This document shows, one piece after another, positions 1-6,822 of a stretch of DNA of 37,525 nt (the stretch's first letter is position 1; every line of letters begins with the position of its first letter). A model generated the notes under the pieces. That model did no database searches, had not been told where the DNA came from, and saw nothing but the letters and a program-made list of their open reading frames with translations. Source of the DNA: Comamonadaceae bacterium. Its GTDB lineage: Bacteria > Pseudomonadota > Gammaproteobacteria > Burkholderiales > Burkholderiaceae_C. Both the position numbers and the translations under genes were made by a program. The stretch is taken from NCBI GenBank assembly GCA_947475685.1, contig CANJNC010000037.1, positions 1 to 37,525 on the forward strand. Reading direction: 5' to 3'.

Positions 1-254
1 AAAGACGCGGGGATGCTGCCACAGCACAAGCTCACAACCACCCGCCAAGGCACGAGACCTTTTCTCCAAAGCGAATACGTTCCACTGGACTTGGTGATGG
101 CCGCAAACAGCAAGTCCGTGCCCACCGCCAAATGGGGTTTGACGCCCATGAAGAAAATCAAAATAGGGGTCATGAGAGACCCCCCTCCTACGCCGGTGAG
201 ACCCACCACCGTGCCCACAAAAAAGCCCGCCAAGACAAAGTACATATCGTTCAT
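1..254 (-). CDS. TauE/SafE-family sulfite/anion exporter permease, N-terminal part (cut by window edge)
   Basis: The reverse strand encodes an 84-residue N-terminus beginning MNDMYFVLAGFFVGTVVG, followed by LTGVGGGSLMTP and later HLAVGTDLLFAAITKSSG. These glycine-rich motifs are characteristic of the first repeat of TauE/SafE (DUF81) membrane permeases, which export sulfite or sulfonates or have unknown anion substrates. Two hydrophobic segments are visible, at about residues 4-20 and 27-37. The start is the ATG at 252-254. An ATG with a good ribosome site (GGAG) lies 28 bases upstream but is out of frame with this protein. The frame stays open to base 1, so the 3' two thirds lie outside the window. 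The substrate cannot be told from this part. Confidence 0.85.
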   Translation of the reverse strand, partial: MNDMYFVLAGFFVGTVVGLTGVGGGSLMTPILIFFMGVKPHLAVGTDLLFAAITKSSGTYSLWRKGLVPWRVVVSLCCGSIPAS

Positions 255-366
255 GAGGCGTATTTTCGGGGTTCGCGCTCATAACTCCAAATATCTTTTA
301 GTCCTTTACTTATAACTAAACGTCATAAACAAATGAGCGCCAAGAGCTGTCCGGGCTCAATGCTGT
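255..366. other. Short intergenic region upstream of the TauE-like gene
   Basis: This holds the presumed leader of the permease gene on the minus strand, which is AT-rich (TTATAAGT-type sequence near 310). No convincing promoter pair could be assigned. Confidence 0.3.
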
Positions 367-455
367 TGGTTTACTTTGCTGGTTTACTTTGCTGGTTTAA
401 TCGGCTGTTTTACTTTGACGTTTTAGTCTGCCGTTTTAATCTGCTGTCTTAAACC
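367..455. repeat. Degenerate 13-bp tandem repeat spanning the mnmC stop codon
   Basis: About six and a half units occur. tggtttactttgc is present twice exactly (367-379, 380-392), followed by variants at 393-405, 406-419, 420-432 and 433-445. Three units make 39 bp, or 13 codons. As a result the mnmC C-terminus KTAD-stop is re-encoded, in frame, 39 bases after the true stop. Confidence 0.8.
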
Positions 456-2847
456 GATCTGGGGCGATGGCATGAATGAGTCTCAGGGGCAAGGGGCTGG
501 GTTCATGGGTGATCAATGCACACAGGTGCTCCGCCAAGACGCCACTCATGCTTAAACCCCTAGAGCCCAAAGCCGTGCAGACCAACAAATTTGGAAGCTC
601 AGGGTTCAACACACCAGCAAGGGGCAAACGGTCATGGCAAGTCGACCGCACACCGCTCCAATCGAACAAGGTGGCTTGGTCGTGGAGGCTCAACTCGGGC
701 AAGAGCATCTTGAACTTGTGAAGGTTGCTTTGTCTGCTGGCCAGCGTGTTTTCGATGACCTCTAAGTCCCGCTCAAAACTAGCTCCTATGCAAAAGAGCT
801 CGGGGCTGGGATTGGTGTTGGTGTTGGTTTTTGTTTTGACGTCTACGTTAGCTTGTGCGTGTGCTTGTGCTTGTGCTTGTGCTTGTAGATTGGGGTCTTG
901 AACGTCTTTGAGCCAAGCGCTTGGTAAGTGCCCGATCCAACTCGATTGACCATTGACCGCAAACGAGGGAAGAGAGCCGCTTTGGGTTTGCAAGTCCTTC
1001 ATCAGGCCCACACACAATTGACCTTTGATGGCTTGAAGGGGCCAAGTTTGGGCGAGTTCTTGCGTCCTTTGTTCAATCTCTTTTGCACCAGCGCCCAAGA
1101 ACTTCAATCCATGCACAATCAAGCTTGGGGTGGCCACGGAGGAGGTCAAGATGAGGTGGCTGGCGCTGTGGGTGGTTAGTTGTGCATTTGTTTGAGCATT
1201 TGATTGAGCATTGGGCTCTGCATTGGCTCCCACCGTGCAGGTATGCACCCTCCATTCGCACGTACGGCGAAGGCCTTCGCCGCTGCTTGGATCGTGGCGC
1301 TCATGCAAGTGGCCTTCAATGAGATGGACCTCTTCGTGCTGCGAGATGCTGATATTGGGGTGATCCAGCAAGGACGTCAAAAGAGCCTGTACATCGACCC
1401 AACCCGCTTTTTCATGGAACAAGGGCTTGGACGCTTCGTCCAAAAGGCTGGGGGATTCAAGGTGCGAGGCCTCTTGGCTTGAAGCCAAACGAGACCAGTG
1501 CACAAACCACTCAGAGCTCAAGGCCTTGGATTCAAGCAAAGGCCCCCCTTTAGAACTGGAGTCACTGGTTTTGAGCGTTTTTTTAACCGGTTTCTTTTTC
1601 TCCAGCACGCCACTGGTGTCAAAGTGCACCTGCCGCTCAAGACGTGTGAGCGATGTCAGGGTACCTAACAAATGTCGAATACCAGCCCGGGTCATTTTGG
1701 ATTGCAAGTTGTCATCGCTGGAATTCATGGGGTGAAACAAACCAAAGGGCAGGCCACTTGCACCTTGGCTCAGTGGCCTTGGGGGTGAATTCAAAGAGCG
1801 CCTTGAAGCGTCAAAAGAGGGGCGCGCTTGCTGATCAAGAACTCGGACCTTAAAGCCCCTAGTCGCAAGAGCCCAAGCAGTGCTCGCGCCAGCGAGTCCC
1901 GCGCCCACGATCAGCACCGTTTGAGGGATCACAGATGGTGCATCTGCACCTGCACCTGCACCTGCACCTGCACCTGCATGTGCTTGTTCATGCTCCTGCT
2001 CCTGTTGATCCACGACCTGAAGCTTTGGGCGATGCACGCGCATGTGGTCTTGCCAAGCTGGGGCAAAGTGTGCGCTGAGCGCTTCTCGCTTTGGGGGCAA
2101 GCCCGGCGTTTTCTCACACACAAAGCCCGCGGCTTGAAGGTGCGCTCTCACGTCTTTGCCCACACTCCAAGTGGCCGCTTTGGCGCCCCACTTGGCATGC
2201 ATGGCAACGCCTTTCATGGTCAAGGCACTCCACATCTGAGGATTTTTTTGCGGCGCAAACCCATCCAAATAAATGCTGTCAAAGTGAGCATCGAGTTGCT
2301 TGAGCATGTCTTGCACACTCCCAATGCAAAGCGTCAGATGTACAAAACCGTTGGCCAACGTGATGCGATGAAACCCGGGTGTGAGCCCCCAGTAATGCGT
2401 CAAAAGCTCTTTGCTCAGGGGCAAGAGTTCCTCATAGGGCAAGGTGCTGCGTTCAATGTCTTTGGCTGAAACCGCATACGCTTCGATCGAGACGTAGTGC
2501 AAATGCGTGGGTCTTAGCGGGTCCTTGAGCCAAGCATGGTAGGTGGCCAAAAAATTCAAACCCAAACCAAAACCCGTCTCCAAGATGCTCCAGTGTGCAA
2601 GGCGCTGCCATAAAGGGGCTTGGCCCAACAGACCACAGCCCGCTAAGAACACGTGCCTGGCCTGATCCAAGCCGCCTCTAGGACCCGTGCCTTTGGAGCG
2701 GTAAATGTCATTGAAGCGGGAATTAAAGGGGCCATGCTCATCGGACCAGATGACCTGCTCGTGGCCCAAGGACGCTTTGATTTCAGACCCGCTTTGATGG
2801 CCCTTGGCCTCATCTGGCTTTGAGGTATTCACACCTGTGAACAGCAC
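436..2847 (-). CDS. mnmC: tRNA 5-methylaminomethyl-2-thiouridine biosynthesis bifunctional protein MnmC
   Basis: MnmC carries out the last two steps of mnm5(s2)U formation at the wobble base of certain tRNAs. The FAD domain removes the carboxymethyl group and the SAM-dependent domain methylates the resulting amine. The N-terminal methyltransferase half covers about residues 30-270, with the SAM motif ETGFGLGLN at 90-98 and the YLDGFAPQKNP block at 193-203. The C-terminal oxidoreductase half starts with the FAD-binding VLIVGAGLAGAS at 311-322 and ends with VCTALGSRGLSMSG. At 803 residues it is longer than the E. coli protein (about 670). The excess lies in low-complexity inserts: an Ala-Gly run at 291-301 between domains, an Asn-Ala-Gln stretch, and a Gln-Ala/Asn-Thr stretch near the C-terminus. 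The start used here is GTG at 2845-2847; no strong ribosome site decides it. Confidence 0.93.
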   Translation of the reverse strand: MLFTGVNTSKPDEAKGHQSGSEIKASLGHEQVIWSDEHGPFNSRFNDIYRSKGTGPRGGLDQARHVFLAGCGLLGQAPLWQRLAHWSILETGFGLGLNFLATYHAWLKDPLRPTHLHYVSIEAYAVSAKDIERSTLPYEELLPLSKELLTHYWGLTPGFHRITLANGFVHLTLCIGSVQDMLKQLDAHFDSIYLDGFAPQKNPQMWSALTMKGVAMHAKWGAKAATWSVGKDVRAHLQAAGFVCEKTPGLPPKREALSAHFAPAWQDHMRVHRPKLQVVDQQEQEHEQAHAGAGAGAGAGADAPSVIPQTVLIVGAGLAGASTAWALATRGFKVRVLDQQARPSFDASRRSLNSPPRPLSQGASGLPFGLFHPMNSSDDNLQSKMTRAGIRHLLGTLTSLTRLERQVHFDTSGVLEKKKPVKKTLKTSDSSSKGGPLLESKALSSEWFVHWSRLASSQEASHLESPSLLDEASKPLFHEKAGWVDVQALLTSLLDHPNISISQHEEVHLIEGHLHERHDPSSGEGLRRTCEWRVHTCTVGANAEPNAQSNAQTNAQLTTHSASHLILTSSVATPSLIVHGLKFLGAGAKEIEQRTQELAQTWPLQAIKGQLCVGLMKDLQTQSGSLPSFAVNGQSSWIGHLPSAWLKDVQDPNLQAQAQAQAHAQANVDVKTKTNTNTNPSPELFCIGASFERDLEVIENTLASRQSNLHKFKMLLPELSLHDQATLFDWSGVRSTCHDRLPLAGVLNPELPNLLVCTALGSRGLSMSGVLAEHLCALITHEPSPLPLRLIHAIAPDRFKTAD
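851..886. repeat. Hexanucleotide microsatellite gcttgt x6 inside mnmC
   Basis: There are six consecutive 6-bp units, one of them degenerate (gcgtgt at 857-862). In the mnmC frame they encode an alternating Gln-Ala/His-Ala run. Unit length keeps the frame, so copy-number change would alter only linker length. Confidence 0.85.
1945..1980. repeat. Hexanucleotide microsatellite tgcacc x5 inside mnmC
   Basis: Five perfect tgcacc units (1945-1974) are followed by a degenerate sixth. On the coding (minus) strand they give alternating Ala-Gly residues in the linker between the methyltransferase and oxidoreductase domains of MnmC. Confidence 0.87.
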
Positions 2848-2943
2848 AGTCGCTCAAAGAGACGCGTCTTTGCCCCCAAAGGGCCCAGAAATGAAGGTTC
2901 AAATAAGCGCATGTCCCCTTGGGGTTTTGGGTTCAAGCGCGCC

Positions 2944-3228
2944 TTAAGTGGGCGCCGCTTCTGCTGGAGGGACATAGCCCTGAGCGGCATCTGCACCGTC
3001 ACCAAAGAAGTGCTTCTCCATTTGGCGAGCCAAGTATTGACGCGACCTTAAATCGGCCAAATTCAGGCGGTTTTCGTTGACCAACATGGTTTGGTGTTTC
3101 AACCAATCGGCCCAGGCTTTCTTGGAGACACCTTCATATATTCGTTTGCCCAAATCACCAGGATAAGGCGGGAAATCCAAACCATCCAAGGCTTGATTGA
3201 GTTTGATGCATTGAACCGTGCGTGCCAT
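2944..3228 (-). CDS. yggX: Probable Fe(2+)-trafficking / oxidative damage protection protein YggX
   Basis: The protein is 94 residues long and starts [20 protein letters not shown]. It includes [19 protein letters not shown] and the block [19 protein letters not shown]. This is the complete YggX signature, including the conserved Cys7. YggX is a small cytosolic protein that protects iron-sulfur enzymes from oxidants and affects iron trafficking. The ATG at 3226-3228 is chosen over an upstream alternative because it matches the family N-terminus and has an AAGGA ribosome site 11 bases upstream. It lies 96 bases upstream of mnmC on the same strand, so the two could be co-transcribed. Confidence 0.95.
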   Translation of the reverse strand: MARTVQCIKLNQALDGLDFPPYPGDLGKRIYEGVSKKAWADWLKHQTMLVNENRLNLADLRSRQYLARQMEKHFFGDGADAAQGYVPPAEAAPT

Positions 3229-3768
3229 AACGAATAAATCCTTCACATTTTTCACAATAAGACACGCTATCTTAAAACAAATCAGCCTCGCTTGGACAAA
3301 CGATTGACGCACAAAGAGGGTTTAAGTGCTCCTAGCGTGCTCAAAGCGTGCTTGTTGTTCGCTTATTGCTTGCATTTTTCCATGAAAGCCTTCGCATGGA
3401 CCGTGTGCCGAATGAGGTAGTCCAAATTATCTGCAACAAAGATTTGAGTATGTTCCCCCACCCGTATATGTTGGGCAACGAGCGAATGTTTATTATTTTC
3501 CGCTTCAATACAAAGTCTAAGTCATAAAACAAAACGCCTCTTGAGTGGCGCATGTTATTTGAAATTTTGATGGGCCAGAACATTCATCATCACAGACCGT
3601 CTAAGTTTCTGATGGGCATCCAGATCTAGTGCTTGGGGTTCAATTCATCATTCTAAATGTTGAGACAGCTTTTTGGCACGGCCGTGTAACTAGAAATTCG
3701 GATCAACTTGATAGCGTTTAGGGATGGAAGCAACCATGCGACTTCATGAACCCAAAGGAGCCCTCAGC
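3229..3768. other. Gene-poor stretch at the left edge of an accessory region
   Basis: Besides the yggX leader, 3341-3583 contains minus-strand reading frames that look broken. One frame opens with MRHSRGVLFYDLDFVLK. A different frame closes with HTQIFVADNLDYLIRHTVHA and a stop near 3363. This could be a frameshifted remnant of an unidentified gene. Nothing else is recognisable here. Confidence 0.3.
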
Positions 3769-3921
3769 ATGCAATCTCATCCACAAGCACAAATCGATTC
3801 AAGACCCGAACAAAGCCCCATGGCCATAATTGGTGCCATCCTCGCCCAAAGCGCGATCCGCTTTCTCGATCGACAAAAAAGGGAGCAAAGGGTCGCAGAA
3901 AAAAAGCATCAACCCCGCTGA
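3769..3921 (+). CDS. Small hypothetical protein (50 aa)
   Basis: This short frame is chosen because an AAAGGAG ribosome-binding sequence (3754-3760) sits eight bases before the ATG at 3769. The product has a polar N-terminus, a central apolar segment MAIIGAILAQSAIRFL, and a basic tail RQKREQRVAEKK. It does not match a family I recognise. It converges on the ParDE operon, with its end 22 bases from the toxin stop. An ATG 45 bases upstream in the same frame is possible but lacks a ribosome site. Confidence 0.4.
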   Translation: MQSHPQAQIDSRPEQSPMAIIGAILAQSAIRFLDRQKREQRVAEKKHQPR

Positions 3922-3943
3922 GCCATTACAAAACTGAATGACT

Positions 3944-4237
3944 TTACGTGGGCTTCAAGACTTCAGGAATATCACGCGCGCCGTGCAATATGCGAACGAT
4001 GGTGACCTGCTCTGTCGTGGACTCAAAAAAGATCACGTAGTTGCCATGCGTGCATGAGCACAAGTCATCAGACAGCTCGGGTCGTCGCCGATAGCCCGCA
4101 GGGCTGAGACAAATCTTTTCGCAATCCGCACGCAACTCAGCCACGAAACTTCCGGCGCGAACCGGATTGTCTTGTGCAATGTAGTCGCCGATCTCCTCAA
4201 GATCGAACGCTGCCAAGGGGGTTATCAGTAACTGCAT
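3944..4237 (-). CDS. parE: ParE/RelE-superfamily toxin
   Basis: This 97-residue protein has the ParE plan. It opens with ITPLAAFDLEEIGDYIAQDNP, a helical hairpin, and continues with the PAGYRRRPEL segment. It then has the strand block HGNYVIFFESTTEQVTIVRILHGARD and a short tail. ParE toxins usually poison DNA gyrase, though some relatives cleave mRNA; the sequence alone does not settle which. Its ATG shares one base with the antitoxin stop (TAATG), so translation is coupled and the antitoxin is made first. Length and motifs appear intact. Confidence 0.92.
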   Translation of the reverse strand: MQLLITPLAAFDLEEIGDYIAQDNPVRAGSFVAELRADCEKICLSPAGYRRRPELSDDLCSCTHGNYVIFFESTTEQVTIVRILHGARDIPEVLKPT

Positions 4238-4503
4238 TAGCGAGTTTGGCGAGTCCCTTGCTGTGCGTATTTGGCTTCTAATCGATCAAACACCGGTTCC
4301 GCAGCAAGTGCTGCACCGCTGGCCTTGCCTGCGGCGATATCATTTCTCAGCGCTTGGAGTTGGATAGCCTGCTGACGCTCGGTGTCTTCGAGCAAGCGTA
4401 GTCCTGCACGGACGACTTCACTGACGTTGTTGTAGCGCCCGCTTTCGACTTGGTGGCGGATGAAGGTCTCGAAATGGGGGCTCAGGGCAACGCTGGTGGG
4501 CAT
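4237..4503 (-). CDS. parD: ParD-family antitoxin (ribbon-helix-helix)
   Basis: The protein is 88 residues. Its N-terminal MPTSVALSPHFETFIRHQVE followed by SGRYNNVSEVVRAGLRLLED is the ParD/CopG-like ribbon-helix-helix DNA-binding domain. The C-terminal half, about residues 50-88, is the flexible toxin-binding tail. ParD neutralises ParE and represses its own operon. The ATG at 4501-4503 follows an AGGAG ribosome site by six bases. Immediately upstream are a strong promoter and a palindrome suited to autorepression. Confidence 0.93.
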   Translation of the reverse strand: MPTSVALSPHFETFIRHQVESGRYNNVSEVVRAGLRLLEDTERQQAIQLQALRNDIAAGKASGAALAAEPVFDRLEAKYAQQGTRQTR

Positions 4504-4531
4504 GATGCTCTCCTAACTGTTAATAACTATT

Positions 4532-4560
4532 ATTATTCACTAGCCGACAAGCCTTGTCAA
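4532..4560 (-). promoter_or_regulatory. parDE promoter (TTGACA-17-AATAAT)
   Basis: On the minus strand a consensus -35 TTGACA (4560-4555) is separated by exactly 17 bases from AATAAT (4537-4532). This sits about 30 bases before the parD start codon. Confidence 0.7.
4546..4558. promoter_or_regulatory. Palindromic candidate ParD operator
   Basis: gacaag-c-cttgtc is a perfect 6-bp inverted repeat that overlaps the -35 box and spacer of the parDE promoter. It is a good candidate for autorepression by the ribbon-helix-helix antitoxin. Confidence 0.55.
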
Positions 4561-4575
4561 GATTGACCTGGTTGA
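4561..4575. repeat. Left copy of the 15-bp target site duplication
   Basis: gattgacctggttga here is repeated exactly at 5990-6004, immediately outside the two ends of the insertion sequence. Confidence 0.85.
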
Positions 4576-4628
4576 TGTCAGTAATTAATGAGTTGTCCGG
4601 TTTATAGCAAATGAATTGTCCGGTTTTC
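4576..4628. repeat. Left terminal inverted repeat of the IS
   Basis: It has the outer hexamer tgtcag and two ttgtccggtt boxes (starting 4593 and 4616). It pairs with the end at 5935-5989. Confidence 0.75.
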
Positions 4629-4662
4629 TAGGGGCGTAGGATGTTAGGTTTGTGGAGTCTTT

Positions 4663-5862
4663 ATGCAGGACCAACCCATAAGCCGCACCCGTTTGCTCCA
4701 GGAGGGACGAATCATGAAATTTGAGAGCACTTATGAGGATTGGGTCGAAGGGAGATTGACTCAATCAGAGGCGGCGGCGATTTTGGGTCAATGTGAAAGG
4801 ACCTTTAGACGAAACATTGATCGCTTCAAGTCTGATGGCTTGAGTGGCCTTATGGACCTGCGAATCAGTAAGGTGTCCATGAAGAAGGCGGGCAAGAAGG
4901 AGATTGACTATGCGGTCAATTTGTATAAAAACACCTTCAAAGGCTGGAATGTGGCTCACTTTCACTCTGTTTACAAGACCGAGTTCAAGGGGGAGAGGAG
5001 CTACAGTTGGCTCAAGACGGTGCTCCAAGATGCTGGGGTTGTGAGGGCATCCAAGAAGGTTGGCAAGCACCGCATCAAGCGTGAGCGGGCCCCATTGCCT
5101 GGGATGATGCTCCATCAGGATGCCAGTACCCACCGCTGGGTGCCTGAATCGGTGTGGGACTTGGTCGTGACCATGGATGACGCCACTAGCGTGCATACCA
5201 GCATGTTTTTTTGCGATCAAGAAGGAACCCAGTCCAGCTTTCACGGGCTTGGGCAAACCATTTCTCGATACGGCTTATTTGCCAGCTTTTACACCGACCG
5301 AGGTAGCCATTACTTCACGACCCCAGAGGCTGGGGGCAAGGTGGATAAGGTCAACCTAACTGAAGTTGGTCGAGCCCTCAAGCAGCTTGGCATTACCCAC
5401 ATTGCAGCCTACTCCCCCCAAGCCCGGGGTCGCAGCGAGCGAGCTTTCCAGACCCACCAAGGCCGACTTCCTCAAGAGCTTGCCAGGGCCGGTATCACAA
5501 CGATGGAGCAAGCAAATCGTTACCTTGATCAGATTTACATGGTCGCGTACAACAAGGAATTTGGGGTGGCCAGTACCTTAGAGGGCTCAGCTTACGTCAA
5601 CTTCATTCACGGCACCCTGTGTGACATCCTGTGCGAGCAATACGATCGAAAGGTCGACAACAGCAATTGCGTCAGCTTTGAAGGCATGAAGCTGCAAATC
5701 CCGGCAGATGAAATGCGCTATCACTATGTCAGAGCAGAAGTTCAAGTTCACAAATATGTTGATCAAACGCTCTCGATCTTTCACGGCCCAAGAAAATTGG
5801 CGACCTACGACCGATACGGAGTAAATATCAAAAACCAGGAGAATCTAAAAATGGCCGCATAA
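4663..5862 (+). CDS. ISNCY/IS1202-group DDE transposase
   Basis: The protein has 399 residues. An N-terminal helix-turn-helix region includes TQSEAAAILGQCERTFRRNIDR (about 33-54). The integrase-type catalytic core includes MMLHQDASTHRWVP, VTMDDATSVH, FYTDRGSHYF and YSPQARGRSERAFQTHQGRL. Likely catalytic residues are D153, D212 and E259. These strings match the transposase group of IS1202-like elements rather than IS3 or IS481. The frame is uninterrupted, so the enzyme may be active. Two starts are plausible: ATG 4663 (GGAG five bases upstream), used here, or ATG 4714, which has a strong GGAGG site eight bases upstream and would give 382 residues. Confidence 0.92.
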   Translation: MQDQPISRTRLLQEGRIMKFESTYEDWVEGRLTQSEAAAILGQCERTFRRNIDRFKSDGLSGLMDLRISKVSMKKAGKKEIDYAVNLYKNTFKGWNVAHFHSVYKTEFKGERSYSWLKTVLQDAGVVRASKKVGKHRIKRERAPLPGMMLHQDASTHRWVPESVWDLVVTMDDATSVHTSMFFCDQEGTQSSFHGLGQTISRYGLFASFYTDRGSHYFTTPEAGGKVDKVNLTEVGRALKQLGITHIAAYSPQARGRSERAFQTHQGRLPQELARAGITTMEQANRYLDQIYMVAYNKEFGVASTLEGSAYVNFIHGTLCDILCEQYDRKVDNSNCVSFEGMKLQIPADEMRYHYVRAEVQVHKYVDQTLSIFHGPRKLATYDRYGVNIKNQENLKMAA

Positions 5863-5934
5863 TCACAACCAACAGCAAAAACGTTGATAAAAGGATGGCT
5901 CAAAAGCCCACCTTCTATCGTAAATTTTTAATCA

Positions 5935-5989
5935 TGAAACCGGACAACCTATTTGCTACCCAACCGGACAACTGTATTTACTGCTGACA
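5935..5989. repeat. Right terminal inverted repeat of the IS
   Basis: This contains aaaccggacaac (inner box), caaccggacaact (5961-5973) and the terminal ctgaca. It is the inverted counterpart of the left end. Confidence 0.75.
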
Positions 5990-6004
5990 GATTGACCTGG
6001 TTGA
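5990..6004. repeat. Right copy of the 15-bp target site duplication
   Basis: It is identical to 4561-4575. A further partial copy, tgacctggttga, follows directly at 6006-6017, so the original target already contained a short tandem repeat. Confidence 0.85.
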
Positions 6005-6196
6005 ATGACCTGGTTGATTGATTCAAACAATCTCTGAACTTAAAAACACTTTTGCAAGAAGCTCAACTGTTTACATTTTAAACATTTCCGAATGTAGACT
6101 CTTGACACATGGTTCCACTATTGATAGCAAAAGACAAGAATTCCCAAATTTCTAAAATATTAGAAAAAAAATGAGGGAAGAGCCGCAACAGGTTAG

Positions 6197-6226
6197 CTTT
6201 TCAGCTTTGAAAAGAGTTTTTAATTC
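6197..6226 (+). terminator. Possible weak terminator hairpin
   Basis: cttttca and tgaaaag form a 7-bp stem around the loop gctt. A T-rich run follows. The stem is AT-rich and no convincing gene ends just before it, so this is tentative. Confidence 0.3.
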
Positions 6227-6337
6227 TTTTTTGGCTCACCAAGACAAAGTGGCACTGGCCACATAATTTTTAAAACACCATGGCTTGGTGACTCAAGAAT
6301 AAACATTCAAAATCAAAGAGGGAAATCAAAGGTTTAT

Positions 6338-6359
6338 CAAGTCAAAGAAATTTGACTTG
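6338..6359. promoter_or_regulatory. Perfect 9-bp inverted repeat, candidate HicB operator
   Basis: caagtcaaa, four bases, then tttgacttg forms an exact palindrome ending 37 bases before the HicB-like start codon. Its right arm contains TTGACT, which could be a -35 box. A HicB with a ribbon-helix-helix tail would be expected to bind such a site. Confidence 0.5.
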
Positions 6360-6396
6360 CACCGTAGATAAATTCAAATACTTTAGGGAATAAAAA

Positions 6397-6726
6397 ATGA
6401 TAGACATCAATCATTACACGTTCAGAGTAACATGGTCTTCTAAAGACAATGAATACATCGGACTTTGCGCCGAATTTCCTTCTGTCTCTTGGTTATCTTC
6501 AACTCCCGAGAAAGCCATGAATGGGATTAGAAAAACAATAAATTGTATGGTTGAAGATATGTTTACTAACAAGGAAAATATTCCTACCCCTCTATCCGAG
6601 AGACATTACAGTGGGGAATTCAGAGTAAGAATTCCACCTCAACGTCATAGATCCCTTGTTATTGAAGCTCAAGAACAGGGTGTGAGCTTAAATAGGCTTG
6701 CAAGCGCAAAATTGGCAATTGCTTAA
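6397..6726 (+). CDS. HicB-family antitoxin-like protein without a HicA partner
   Basis: The protein is 109 residues. The N-terminal part (4-55) reads YTFRVTWSSKDNEYIGLCAE, then FPSVSWLSSTPEKAMNGIRK. This is the partly degraded RNase-H-like fold of HicB antitoxins, including the typical G-C-E-F-P pattern. The C-terminal part (about 72-109) has GEFRVRIPPQRHRSLVIEAQ and then GVSLNRLASAKL, a ribbon-helix-helix DNA-binding domain. A ribosome site TAGGGA precedes the ATG. HicB normally neutralises the mRNA-cleaving toxin HicA, but no HicA-like frame is seen on either side. It may therefore be an orphan antitoxin or stand-alone regulator. Its AT-rich codon use differs from that of the neighbouring core genes. 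Confidence 0.8.
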   Translation: MIDINHYTFRVTWSSKDNEYIGLCAEFPSVSWLSSTPEKAMNGIRKTINCMVEDMFTNKENIPTPLSERHYSGEFRVRIPPQRHRSLVIEAQEQGVSLNRLASAKLAIA

Positions 6727-6822
6727 ATGGATCAATGAGTATTCAAAATCAAATTAGAGTTTTAATGGGTGTCTATAAAAGAAAAAACCCTCAAAAGAGG
6801 CTTGATTTTCATTTTGTTTTTA

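Larger units (their letters stand above)
4576..5989 (+). mobile_element. ISNCY-type (IS1202 group) insertion sequence, complete, 1414 bp
   Basis: The element carries one transposase gene between inverted ends. The left end begins tgtcag, then has agttgtccggttt at 4591-4603 and a second ttgtccggtttt near 4616. The right end, read inward from 5989, also begins tgtcag. It then has agttgtccggtt (5973-5962) and a second ttgtccggttt further in. Each end therefore carries two subterminal ttgtccggtt boxes. It is flanked by an exact 15-bp direct repeat. From memory, long target duplications have been reported for IS1202, which fits. The intact gene and flanking repeats suggest a recent insertion. Element boundaries are inferred from the repeats. 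Confidence 0.85.
6005..6396. other. AT-rich non-coding stretch between the IS and the HicB-like gene
   Basis: No gene is seen. It includes a weak hairpin with a T-rich tail (6197-6225) and, close to the HicB-like gene, the palindrome at 6338-6359. The AT content is visibly higher than in the flanking core genes. Confidence 0.4.

Noticed and set aside
200..282. An ATG at 280-282 (minus strand) with a good GGAG site, upstream of the TauE-like gene
   Set aside because: It is out of frame with the permease, and its own translation soon becomes Arg/His-rich without family features. The in-frame ATG at 254 matches the permease N-terminus.
851..1980. Repeats in mnmC considered as a CRISPR-like or phase-variable on/off array
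   Set aside because: Units are 6 bp without spacers and keep the reading frame, so neither CRISPR nor on/off frame switching fits.
1828..2469. Long plus-strand open frame (213 codons) inside mnmC
   Set aside because: It is antisense to the conserved MnmC sequence, Cys/Thr-rich from the hexamer repeat, and has no recognisable domain.
4663..5862. Transposase first considered as IS3- or IS481-type
   Set aside because: The HQDASTHRWVP and YTDRGSHYF blocks, the single long frame without an upstream orfA, the double-box ends and the 15-bp duplication fit the IS1202 group better.
6789..6815. cctc-aaaa-gagg followed by a T-rich stretch as a terminator
   Set aside because: A stem of only four base pairs is too weak to call.
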